8,631 nucleotides of DNA, taken from Bryobacterales bacterium (GTDB lineage: Bacteria; Cyanobacteriota; Vampirovibrionia; Obscuribacterales; Obscuribacteraceae). Shown one piece after another: positions 1 through 6,053 of this stretch (its first letter is position 1; every line of letters begins with the position of its first letter). The notes beneath the pieces are model-generated. The model worked only from the letters and a program-made list of their open reading frames with translations, did no database searches and had not been told where the DNA came from. A program made the translations under genes and the position numbers. Location of the stretch: contig CAJCHQ010000889.1 in assembly GCA_903970295.1 (NCBI GenBank), positions 1 to 8,631 on the forward strand. Direction: 5' to 3'.

Positions 1-247
1 TGAGCGTTTGCTCGTCATAGATGCGGTACGCAAGAAAATGAACCGGAGCAGGTCCAGCAGACTTCAACTTGGCATAAGAGCGAGTGAGTTCCTTCTCCAT
101 CGCTTGCATGACAATATTTTTGGATACGGACTCAGATTGAGATGGCACACTGTCACCGACCATCGGAGAAGATGCGGCACCGCCAGTAGAATTCGAAGAG
201 AGCAAAAACATCGAGCACAGCGCCGCGGCGATCCGTTTGCTTTTCAT
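1..247 (-). CDS. TldD/PmbA-like exported protein, N-terminal part (runs off the window)
   Basis: A minus-strand reading frame opens with ATG at 247-245 and stays open for 82 codons to the window edge, so the 3' end is missing. The first ~25 residues are a Sec-type signal peptide: basic MKSKR, a hydrophobic core (AAALCSMFLL), then small residues up to GGAA. A Ser-rich linker follows. Residues ~47-78 read MQAMEKELTRSYAKLKSAGP and then PVHFLAYRIYDEQ, which resembles the start of exported TldD/PmbA-type metallopeptidase-like proteins (an AM..EL.RS...L pattern followed by P.(F/H)F.AYR). The metal-binding region would lie outside the window, so catalytic competence cannot be judged. A purine-rich AAGAAAG upstream of the ATG is a weak ribosome site. 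The family call is from motif memory; that it is an exported coding start is much surer than the family. Confidence 0.72.
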   Translation of the reverse strand, partial: MKSKRIAAALCSMFLLSSNSTGGAASSPMVGDSVPSQSESVSKNIVMQAMEKELTRSYAKLKSAGPAPVHFLAYRIYDEQTL

Positions 248-349
248 AGAGTCTTTCTTCTTTCCCTCGTCTGCGGAATTGATACTCCGGATGGCTCCCT
301 ATATTCTAGTCGAAGCCGGCTTGATAAAACCACAATCCTCAGCCTGCGG

Positions 350-469
350 GGTTTAGAGCCTCGCGGGTATAAAATCTATGTGCCATCCGGCCGGTTATTA
401 GAATGCCTCTCGGTAATCGGTCAGGGAGGCATGGGCATCGTCTACAAAGTGACAAAAAAGCTCGCCTAG
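350..469 (+). pseudogene. Remnant of a Ser/Thr protein kinase (glycine-rich loop)
   Basis: In the plus frame ending with TAG at 467-469, the peptide LSVIGQGGMGIVYKVTKKLA is an almost perfect bacterial Pkn2-type (Hanks) kinase nucleotide-binding loop. The GxGGMGxVYK core is at 419-448. In kinases this sits at the very start of the catalytic domain and is followed within about 15-20 residues by the VALK lysine. Here the frame stops after KLA, and no catalytic lysine, HRD or DFG motif is recognisable in any plus frame before the next gene. No start codon with a ribosome site stands just upstream. The upstream boundary is approximate because homology is only evident from about 377. I infer a decayed or truncated kinase gene. 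A one-base shift in the A6 run at 453-458 would join it to the open stretch downstream. Confidence 0.55.
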
Positions 470-671
470 CTCAGCTGAAGCGCCAATTGGCTGCACAAAC
501 ACAAGCAGCCAAAAAGCACCAGCAGCAGCACCACTGCAGAGCGATGCTGAAGCTGGAGCTACAATGCAAAAGTTTCTTCCTAACACCCTGCCGAAACGAG
601 AAGATTTGGAGTTGCTCAAACGTGTAAAAGAAAATCCTCGACCTCTCAGATGCTATAGATTTGTTCGCTAA
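453..671 (+). other. Short Ala/Pro/Ser-rich open stretch, possible gene fragment
   Basis: The third plus frame is open from just after TGA 450-452 to TAA 669-671. It starts with a low-complexity Ser/Ala/Pro linker-like part (SSQKAPAAAPLQSDAEAGA) and ends with a charged, helix-like part (LPKREDLELLKRVKENPRPL). An ATG at 564 would give a 35-residue peptide, but no good ribosome site precedes it. The composition is more protein-like than the other frames here. It may be a further piece of the decayed kinase gene, shifted by one base in the A-run at 453-458, or a chance open frame. I do not recognise the sequence. Confidence 0.25.
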
Positions 672-690
672 ATAGATCGGCTTAGAGTAC

Positions 691-1209
691 TCAAGTGGCA
701 CGGACAGAGCGTATATCTACTACCTTGTTGTCTCCAACTTCAGGCGCTGATCCAGTGATCGATTTAAAAAGAGCAATTGTGTGCGCCACTATCGATGATG
801 GCGAATCCCAGTACTCAGCTTGCCTGGAAACAATTTTTAGAAGGGCTATATCTGGAGTTTCGGTCCCTTCGGGGAACCACGCCTTGAGCTCAGCTTTCCA
901 AAGCTCCTCGATCTTGTTTTTGTCGCGCACCAACTTAGCCGTACCGGATAAAGCGATGAAAGTCATTCCTTTAGGATCACTGAATGTCACGCTGACCTGT
1001 GGATGCTGCTTCGCTTCCAACACTTTGTGAGAATTTCCATAAGTAAAGAACCAGAGATTGCCGTCGTCATCCACTTTACCGTTCGTGGACATCGGACGAC
1101 TGTGCAAGTTGCCATCCTCTGCCACGGTAGTTAACATGCATAGGTCCATTTTCCTCATCATCTGAATGAGCTTCTGGACCTCTTCAGTCTGAGTAGTTTT
1201 AGTCGTCAT
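691..1209 (-). CDS. General stress protein 26-like flavin protein (PNPOx-fold)
   Basis: This 172-residue protein matches the pyridoxamine 5'-phosphate oxidase-like split-barrel family of general stress protein 26 (COG3871 type) in length and layout. Visible marks are the N-terminal helix (EEVQKLIQMMRKMDLCMLTT), then AEDGNLHSRPMS, whose SRPM Arg is the usual flavin-phosphate contact. WFFTYGNSHK follows with the typical Trp and Ser-x-Lys positions, then VSVTFSDPKGMTFIALSGTA, and a C-terminal WFPEGTETPDIALLKI segment ending in AEYWDSPSS. Such proteins bind FMN or a related cofactor in the cytoplasm and are tied to stress responses; the substrate is generally unknown. The ATG at 1209 is preceded by AAGGGAGAA, a good ribosome site. 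It is transcribed divergently from the hydrolase at 1415, so the 205-bp gap must hold its promoter. Family call firm, exact reaction unknown. Confidence 0.9.
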   Translation of the reverse strand: MTTKTTQTEEVQKLIQMMRKMDLCMLTTVAEDGNLHSRPMSTNGKVDDDGNLWFFTYGNSHKVLEAKQHPQVSVTFSDPKGMTFIALSGTAKLVRDKNKIEELWKAELKAWFPEGTETPDIALLKIVSRQAEYWDSPSSIVAHTIALFKSITGSAPEVGDNKVVDIRSVRAT

Positions 1210-1278
1210 TTTATTCTCCCTTGAGGCGATGTCTTAGGACGCGGCAAGGCAAAGACGGTTCCCTGATAAGGAGCACCC

Positions 1279-1292
1279 GTCGGCCGGCCGAC
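1279..1292. promoter_or_regulatory. 14-bp perfect palindrome between divergent genes, candidate operator
   Basis: GTCGGCCGGCCGAC is a perfect 14-bp palindrome lying 70 bp upstream of the start at 1209 and 123 bp upstream of the start at 1415. Its position between two divergent genes fits a binding site for a dimeric regulator, but no -35/-10 pair could be placed firmly beside it. GC-rich palindromes also arise by chance or as restriction/methylation sites (it contains GGCCGGCC). Function is inference. Confidence 0.3.
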
Positions 1293-1414
1293 CTCTGGAC
1301 GAAGACAAGCCAATTGACTAGGATGAGTTTGAGCCCCGTCAATGTAGGGACACCAGAACTTTTTTAGCCGGGAAGTGTACTGGTGGTGTCGGTAGTCTCT
1401 GAGGCACTGAAACT

Positions 1415-2419
1415 ATGAAAATTCACAAATTGGTCTTGGCGGTTTTTAGCTTATTCATTGTTTCGCCCGCCCTGCTTTCTCATGCCAGGGGAGAGGCTCA
1501 ACGCAGCGCCTCTGAGAGCACTGAATCAAATGTCGTGCTACAAGATTGGCAAGACGCCGAACGATCTCGAAAAATCCCAGTCAAGATCTACTTACCGACC
1601 AGCGGCACAGCACCGTATCCGGTGGTGATCTTTTCGCACGGTCTGGGTGGTTCGCGCGAGGCGGCTCAATATCTTGGCGAATATTGGTCGGCACACGGCT
1701 ATGTAGGGTTATTCGTGCAGCATGCCGGCAGCGATACGGGGGTATGGCAATCGTCCGCTGCCGGTGGGCGCCAAGCCATACTTCAGCAATTGAAAACTGC
1801 CGCCAACGGTAAAAACCTTTTAGACCGAACCAACGATATTAAATTCGTTCTAGATCAATTGGAAAAACGAAATCAGAATGACTCAGTTTTGAAGAATCAA
1901 CTGGATCTGCGACGAATTGCGCTTGCCGGACATTCCTTTGGTGCCGGCACTACCCTTGCCGTGGCCGGACAAAGTTTCGGTGGTCTGGGAAAAGGCTTCG
2001 ATATGAGCGACCCCCGAGTGAAAGCTGCACTTTACCTGTGTCCTCCTATTATGGGTGGAAAGAGCGGCGCAGGCCAAAACTATAGCAACATCCAAATCCC
2101 AGGAATGCTTCTCACTGGAACGGAAGATGCTAGCCCCATAAGTGATACCAAACCAGCGGATAGACGAATTCCATTCGATGGAATTAAGTCACCGCATCAA
2201 TACCTCGTCAATTTTGTGGGTGCCGATCACTCAGTTTTCGGGGGACGCGCATTTCGTTCATCTAAAGAAGGGGATGACAAATTTCACGAACAGATCGACG
2301 TGGTGACTACAAAATTTCTCGACGCTACCTTGAAAGGCGACCGCTCAGCATCGCAATGGTTAGACAAGGGCGGAATCGAATCGTTCTTGGGCAAGACAGC
2401 TATGGTCGAACGCAAGTAG
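1415..2419 (+). CDS. Exported alpha/beta hydrolase, dienelactone hydrolase-like
   Basis: A 334-residue secreted serine hydrolase of the predicted dienelactone hydrolase type (COG4188-like). A signal peptide covers residues 1 to about 24-27 (MKIHK, hydrophobic core, then SHARGEA). The catalytic domain begins with VKIYLPTSG...YPVVIFSHGLGG (oxyanion-hole HG at 75-76). GHSFGAG (172-178) is the nucleophile elbow with Ser174. GTEDASP (235-241) offers Asp238 as the acid, and GADHSVFGG (269-277) gives His272. All triad residues are present, so it is probably active outside the cytoplasm on an ester or similar bond; the substrate is not readable. GAGG at 1400-1404 is the ribosome site about 10 bases before the ATG. 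It is divergent from the flavin protein and convergent with the dioxygenase, which ends 59 bp away. Possible alternative activities include lipase or polyester hydrolase, which share this fold. Confidence 0.9.
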   Translation: MKIHKLVLAVFSLFIVSPALLSHARGEAQRSASESTESNVVLQDWQDAERSRKIPVKIYLPTSGTAPYPVVIFSHGLGGSREAAQYLGEYWSAHGYVGLFVQHAGSDTGVWQSSAAGGRQAILQQLKTAANGKNLLDRTNDIKFVLDQLEKRNQNDSVLKNQLDLRRIALAGHSFGAGTTLAVAGQSFGGLGKGFDMSDPRVKAALYLCPPIMGGKSGAGQNYSNIQIPGMLLTGTEDASPISDTKPADRRIPFDGIKSPHQYLVNFVGADHSVFGGRAFRSSKEGDDKFHEQIDVVTTKFLDATLKGDRSASQWLDKGGIESFLGKTAMVERK

Positions 2420-2478
2420 AGTCCGCGAATTGTGAATAACAGCGGTTTGTGGCAAATACAAGGCATAAGAATGCAAAA

Positions 2479-3306
2479 TTAGCCGAATTGATATCCAGAA
2501 ATCGCAGCACCCATAATTTGCTCGGAATAGATTTGCTGACCAGCGTCTGAGCCGGCTGCCCCAGCCACCACCATTAGTGGTATCAAGTGTTCTTCTCTTG
2601 GATGAGCGGCACGGGCTGATGGTGCACTCGTCCAGTCGCTCAAAAGTCGACTGCGTGTATTCGGGTCTGAATGACACACCGCGTTTGCGAGCCAAGTATC
2701 GAAAGCAGTGGCATCACGGCCTGCATTAATATCACCAAAATTACGAAGGTTGTGATAGCTCATCCCGCTACCTATGATTAACACTCCTTCGGATCTCAAA
2801 GGCGCGAGCGCTTTCCCGAAAGCTATGTGATCCGCCGGATCCAATCCTTTCTTCAACGATACCTGTACGATCGGAATATCAGCATCAGGGTAGACAAGCT
2901 TAAGAGGCACAAACACGCCATGATCGAATCCTCTGCCTTGCTCCAAGCGACACTTGATTTGACGCTCTGCTAGCAAATCATGAATTCGCGACGCTAAGTT
3001 GGGATAACCGGGAGCTTTGTACTCAAGCTTATAAGTAGATTCAGGGAAACCATAATAATCGTAGAGAAGATTCGGTGAGCTGCCACTATTGACAGTGAAT
3101 TCCGCTTCCTCCCAATGAGCAGAAATCACGATCAACGCTTTCGGTTTCACCTTCGAAACTGATGAGCCAAGCTGCTTCAACCATCGAGCCATACCGTCCC
3201 AAGTGTCTCGCGGACCCATCGTCCACTCCATAAAAAAGCACGGACCGCCACCGTGCGGAATGTACAATGTTGGAGTTAATTCAGGGCCGAGTTTTGTCGG
3301 TATCAC
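2479..3306 (-). CDS. DODA/LigB-type extradiol aromatic ring-opening dioxygenase
   Basis: A class III extradiol dioxygenase of the 4,5-DOPA dioxygenase/YgiD group, a metalloenzyme that cleaves catechol rings. Counting from GTG at 3306 (275 residues, close to the family's usual ~260-275), the expected histidines are visible. They are His18 in YIPHGGGP, His64 in VISAHWE, His129 in FDHGVFVPL, His185 in MSYHNLR, and His235/His240 in AHPREEHLIPL. These match the metal-ligand and catalytic positions of the family. The frame extends upstream to a TTG at 3354, which would overlap the isochorismatase gene by 38 bases. I prefer GTG 3306, ten bases after that gene's stop, because the extra N-terminal residues do not look like the family; neither start has a strong ribosome site. 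It is second in a two-gene operon. The substrate is unknown: catecholic compounds are likely by family. Confidence 0.88.
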   Translation of the reverse strand: MIPTKLGPELTPTLYIPHGGGPCFFMEWTMGPRDTWDGMARWLKQLGSSVSKVKPKALIVISAHWEEAEFTVNSGSSPNLLYDYYGFPESTYKLEYKAPGYPNLASRIHDLLAERQIKCRLEQGRGFDHGVFVPLKLVYPDADIPIVQVSLKKGLDPADHIAFGKALAPLRSEGVLIIGSGMSYHNLRNFGDINAGRDATAFDTWLANAVCHSDPNTRSRLLSDWTSAPSARAAHPREEHLIPLMVVAGAAGSDAGQQIYSEQIMGAAISGYQFG

Positions 3307-3316
3307 AACTACTATT

Positions 3317-3919
3317 TTACCGAAGTGAATTGCTCGCAGGAGCAATTGTTGCAACCAAATCCGACAGCGATGCTAAATTCGCCAGGTGAATGGTTTCCGC
3401 CGGTAGCACGTTTCCGTCGGGGCCCGGTAAGTCGCGCGTGGCACAGGCCGCGGCTACGACAATTGGTCTATAGCCATACTCAGTAGCGCCGCGAGCCGTA
3501 GCACCGATGCACATGTGAGTCATGAAACCCGCGAGCACGATATGTTGCTTCCCGGTTGCCTGAAGCAAATTTTGCAAGTTCGTGCCGGCAAACCCGCTCG
3601 GTTGGTGCTTGATGATGACAGGTTCGTCTTCATATGGTCTGGCAGAATCGACAATTTCGTTATACGGACTATCAGGTGAAAACACAGGAGCTCCGGCAGG
3701 TGCCTGATGGCGTAAGTGGAAAATAGAAACGTTCTGAGCACGTGCTTTGGAAAGCAATTCAGATATTTGCAGCAGAGCTTTCTCAATTCCAACCAGAGGC
3801 ACGCTGCCGTCGAGATATTCACGCTGAGCATCGACAATAATCACGGCCGTATCTGTTAACTTCGGTAACTCAGCAGGTATACCGAGCATTTCAATTAGAG
3901 TTCTAACTTCAGTTGTCAT
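3317..3919 (-). CDS. Isochorismatase-family cysteine hydrolase
   Basis: A 200-residue cysteine hydrolase of the isochorismatase-like superfamily (nicotinamidase, N-carbamoylsarcosine amidase and relatives). The catalytic triad is intact: Asp30 in VIIVDAQREY, Lys104 in VIIKHQPSGF, and Cys137 in GFMTHMCIGATARGA. The usual cis-peptide GFMTHMC context and the ATEYGYRPIVVAAACATRD strand are present. Length is normal. The ATG at 3919 has GAGGATGGA just upstream, a good ribosome site. It is the first gene of a pair with the extradiol dioxygenase, whose start lies within about ten bases of this stop, implying co-transcription and probably coupled translation. The pairing suggests processing of a small aromatic or amide compound, but many members of this family have unknown substrates, and isochorismatase activity itself should not be assumed. 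The 160-bp leader upstream probably carries the operon promoter. Confidence 0.92.
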   Translation of the reverse strand: MTTEVRTLIEMLGIPAELPKLTDTAVIIVDAQREYLDGSVPLVGIEKALLQISELLSKARAQNVSIFHLRHQAPAGAPVFSPDSPYNEIVDSARPYEDEPVIIKHQPSGFAGTNLQNLLQATGKQHIVLAGFMTHMCIGATARGATEYGYRPIVVAAACATRDLPGPDGNVLPAETIHLANLASLSDLVATIAPASNSLR

Positions 3920-4024
3920 ATTCCATCCTCGTTTGCAAGCCTGGCTTTTACGGACGCCGCTCTCTGTGTTGCTAGACTGAATCAGTGCTTGTCACCGAGT
4001 TGGATTCCGGTGCATGAAAGCCTC

Positions 4025-4036
4025 CAGTATATACTG
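4025..4036. promoter_or_regulatory. 12-bp palindrome CAGTATATACTG in the isochorismatase/EEP gap
   Basis: CAGTATATACTG is a perfect 12-bp palindrome lying 106 bp upstream of the isochorismatase start and 44 bp before the surviving EEP reading frame. It contains TATACT, a -10-like hexamer, but no matching -35 sits 16-18 bases upstream. It could be an operator for the operon or a leftover promoter of the broken EEP gene; chance is also possible. Confidence 0.25.
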
Positions 4037-4079
4037 TCTATGGGTCAGGAGCCGAGAACGTGACAGAATCAGGCGCTAA

Positions 4080-4702
4080 GTTCAGTCAGTAATTGAAGCG
4101 CGAAACCCAGACATCATCGCGTTAGTTGAAATCGATCAGAAATGGCTCGATGGAATCGCGCCCACGATGAATCACTATCCATACTCCAAGAAGATTATTG
4201 CTGGAGCGGGAATGGCGCTATACAGCAAATTCCCATTTGAATGGTGCGAGGTGCGTATTTTGGTCGAAGTCATCATCCGCGTATTTTAGCGACCGTACGA
4301 ATACACGAACATCCTATCCATATGATTGTCACTCATCCCACCACTCCCCAGAGCAATAGTGGCTATATGGAAAGGAACCACGAACTTTCTCTTCTTGGAG
4401 ATGAGATGAGAGCAATGCCATCACCAAAACTTTTGATTGGAGATTTGAATTGTGGTCCATGGTCACCTGCATTCGCACATCTGCTGGCGAGTGGGCTACG
4501 CGATTCAGAGCAGGGCTTTGGACCGCAACCTTCCTGGCCCGCACGAAAAGGCAGGGTTATCGAGAACTTGTCGATACTGCCACTGGTGCCCATCGATCAT
4601 GTTCTAACCAGCGACGATGTTTGTATAATCAACCGCGAAGTTGGGCCTGCTATGAATTCAGACCACCTTCCAGTAAACGTGAAAGCGGCTATCGCAAAAT
4701 GA
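4080..4702 (+). pseudogene. Endonuclease/exonuclease/phosphatase (EEP) family gene, N-terminally truncated and frameshifted
   Basis: Two plus frames together encode most of an EEP-fold (Mg-dependent phosphodiesterase/nuclease) domain. Frame A, open from 4080, reads IEARNPDIIALVEID, with the metal-binding Glu, then GAGMALYSKFP, and stops at TAG 4287-4289. Frame B takes over at about 4259 and gives GRSHHPRILATVRI, MIVTHPTTP, LLIGDLNCGPWS, PIDHVLTSDDV and NSDHLPVNV, so the GDLN, IDHV and SDHLPV catalytic motifs are all kept. Adding one T to the run at 4258-4261 fuses the frames seamlessly (VRI-F-GRSHHP). The N-terminus is also missing: frame A meets TAA at 4077-4079, no start with a ribosome site exists, and the first-strand Asn motif and any membrane or signal segment are absent. 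An ATG at 4241 is internal, not a true start. Either a pseudogene or, for the one-base break, an assembly error. Confidence 0.82.
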
Positions 4703-4707
4703 AAATG

Positions 4708-5153
4708 TTAACGACTCTTATATCGCATTGCTCCAACACTTTTTAAATAACTAGCAACAGCCGCATGCCCGTTTGCGAGCGCGACATCTAGCGAAGTTCT
4801 ACGACCGTACAGCGACCCCCTTGGGCTGCTCATTACCGGACCAATTGGATATCCGTTTGCATCATGCACTGGCGGAAGAAACTCCTCGACATAATTTAGA
4901 TCTGCGTGGTATTTCACAAGAAGGCGCACCATATCTATCTGCCCGCTGGCCGCGGCGGCAAATAGTGGGGTGCATTTATTTCGCCCCAGGGCCTTGCCAT
5001 CCCCACCGCATACAGTGACAAATTCTTTAGTCTCGGTATTGGCCTTTCGCTTGAGTAACATTGCAGCCACATCGAGATTATGGCGATCGACGGCCATATT
5101 TAATGCAGTGCCGAACCACCCGCTCGGGCATTGACATCGGCGCCATGGTTCAT
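4708..5153 (-). pseudogene. Ankyrin-repeat protein gene with a one-base frameshift
   Basis: From ATG 5153 the peptide starts MNHGADVNARAGG, a textbook ankyrin GADVNA loop, but this frame stops at 5100. One frame over, from about 5115, it continues FGTALNMAVDRHNLDVAAMLLKR to a stop at 4708. One extra base near 5113-5120 (for example GGTGG to GGTGGG) restores a single protein. Ankyrin units seen: TALNMAVDRHNLDVAAMLLK; then CTPLFAAAASGQIDMVRLLV with KYHADLN; then TSLDVALANGHAAVASYLKS. An insert of about 25 residues before the last unit (from EEFLPP) is not ankyrin-like. The repeats would mediate protein binding. Its ATG overlaps the TGA of the upstream gene (ATGA, 5150-5153), which fits translational coupling. 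Alternatively both genes were once one exported ankyrin protein. The gene end lies only 5 bp from the convergent EEP gene. Confidence 0.75.
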
Positions 5154-5752
5154 TTGTGAACCAGGTCACCTCTGTGAAGTTCTGCCTTTACAGATTCAAA
5201 CGTGTGTCTGCTAGCCATAACTGCGACGGGGGTCGATGCAATCGGCTCATACGTTTTTAACGTTTGCACAGATGCCCCACCAACAGTTTGAGGACTTGCG
5301 GGTCTCACGTTTCCAGACGCTGGCAGTTTCCTGGCAGAGACCAGCCCGAGGCGACCGATGTTAGCTCCGGGCGGTAGCGGTCCACTCTTACTCACACCGC
5401 CGACTGGTATATTGCTTTTGAATGCAGAATTTGGCAGATTGTTCGACTGGATCGGCACTGAAGATGGTCCGGAGTTGGTGACTCCACCATCACCGATTTG
5501 AACAACGTTGTTCACAGCCCTCTTTCGTGGCGGCACATTGATCAAGTAAGTGGTAGAGTCTTCATCTTTGCGCGTATCAGTGACGATCGGCGACTTATCG
5601 ACGATCTGCACTCTCAATCTTGAACGTTCAATCTGAGATGCGTCCGGCAGTGCATTTTTTCGAATGTTGAAACCCTGAGCCGACGCCGGCTGAGAAGCGT
5701 TGCAGCTGGCGGCGGTAGTAACTAAAGCGAGCAGGCAAAGCACTTTTAGCAT
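5150..5752 (-). CDS. Small exported or lipoprotein of unknown function
   Basis: I do not recognise this 200-residue protein. It opens with MLKVLCLLALVTTAASC, a signal peptide with Cys17 in a weak lipobox (AAS-C, lacking the usual Leu/Val at -3); cleavage at ASA-Q near residue 25 is the alternative. The mature part is Ser/Pro/Asn/Gly-rich and looks disordered, with repeated SGP/GGV turns (GGVTNSGPSSVP and GGVSKSGPLPPG). The last ~20 residues (HTFESVKAELHRGDLVHK) are charged and helical, and AELHRGDL resembles the first helix of an ankyrin unit. Its TGA overlaps the ATG of the ankyrin gene. It may therefore be the N-terminal half of a former secreted ankyrin protein, broken at 5150-5153. GGGAG nine to ten bases before the ATG is a good ribosome site. 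Confidence 0.7.
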   Translation of the reverse strand: MLKVLCLLALVTTAASCNASQPASAQGFNIRKNALPDASQIERSRLRVQIVDKSPIVTDTRKDEDSTTYLINVPPRKRAVNNVVQIGDGGVTNSGPSSVPIQSNNLPNSAFKSNIPVGGVSKSGPLPPGANIGRLGLVSARKLPASGNVRPASPQTVGGASVQTLKTYEPIASTPVAVMASRHTFESVKAELHRGDLVHK

Positions 5753-6053
5753 TTGTTAGTTCTCCCGCAGAAGGGCTGTGATAGCAATTTCTCACCGAAC
5801 CAATCGATTCGGAAAATCTCTGAGTCCGGACAAAAAGCTGGCCGGGGTATTCTAAGCAAGCTTAATGTCGCCAAAATTATTTTCACTAGGGTTTTTCCTG
5901 AACCTCCTAAGCTGAAGCCGAAAAAACCCTAGATAGCCGGTTTTGAGCTAACCTTCGAGACCAGCAGCAACAGTTACGCAACTGTCGGCCGTAGCTCCGG
6001 AGATAAGTTATCGCGAGCTATTCTCGAGGCAGTTTCACAAAGGAATTGAATTT
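5753..6053. other. 301-bp divergent intergenic region
   Basis: The gap between the minus-strand gene starting at 5752 and the plus-strand gene starting at 6054 must hold promoters for both. I could not place a confident -35/-10 pair. Visible structure is the long inverted repeat at 5886-5932, a small inverted repeat TAAGC-AA-GCTTA at 5853-5864, and the odd palindrome GATAAGTTATC at 6002-6012. AAAGGA at 6039-6044 is the ribosome site of the plus-strand gene. No open frame of note. Confidence 0.5.
5886..5932. repeat. 11-bp perfect inverted repeat with a 25-bp spacer
   Basis: CTAGGGTTTTT at 5886-5896 is the exact reverse complement of AAAAACCCTAG at 5922-5932. The stem would have an 11-bp duplex and a 25-base loop. 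No U-tract follows either arm, so it is not a normal Rho-independent terminator. Lying mid-way between divergent genes, it could be a paired operator or an RNA structure in the leader of the gene at 6054. Function unknown. Confidence 0.5.

Larger units (their letters stand above)
248..690. other. 443-bp gap without an intact gene
   Basis: No convincing intact gene lies here. The stretch holds the kinase glycine-loop remnant (about 350-469, plus) and a short Ala/Pro-rich open stretch (453-671, plus). It also has a 10-bp palindrome AAGCCGGCTT at 313-322, a 10-bp palindrome GCCAATTGGC at 482-491, and a weak minus-strand -10-like TAGAAT (303-308) that could serve the gene starting at 247. The longer minus-strand open frames here are low-complexity (Cys/Trp runs opposite CAG repeats) and look like chance. 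No terminator with a U-tract was found for the minus-strand gene ending at 691. Confidence 0.6.

Noticed and set aside
8..340. Plus-strand open frame upstream of the kinase loop as part of an intact gene
   Set aside because: It runs antisense to the signal-peptide gene at 1-247, is Arg/His-rich like a shadow frame, and only the last ~45 codons resemble a kinase.
398..701. Two overlapping minus-strand open frames
   Set aside because: Cys/Trp runs come from CAG-type repeats read backwards; no ribosome site or recognisable motif, and one overlaps the kinase remnant.
695..1030. Plus-strand open frame opposite the flavin protein
   Set aside because: It is fully antisense to a well-recognised gene and shows no motif of its own.
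1314..1342. TTGACT as a -35 box for the hydrolase
   Set aside because: No -10-like hexamer lies 16-18 bases downstream.
2420..2478. Bidirectional terminator between the convergent hydrolase and dioxygenase genes
   Set aside because: No stable stem with a flanking T- or A-run could be found in the 59-bp gap.
4241..4702. ATG 4241 as a true start of a short complete nuclease
   Set aside because: Conserved EEP sequence continues upstream in another frame, so this ATG is internal to a broken gene.
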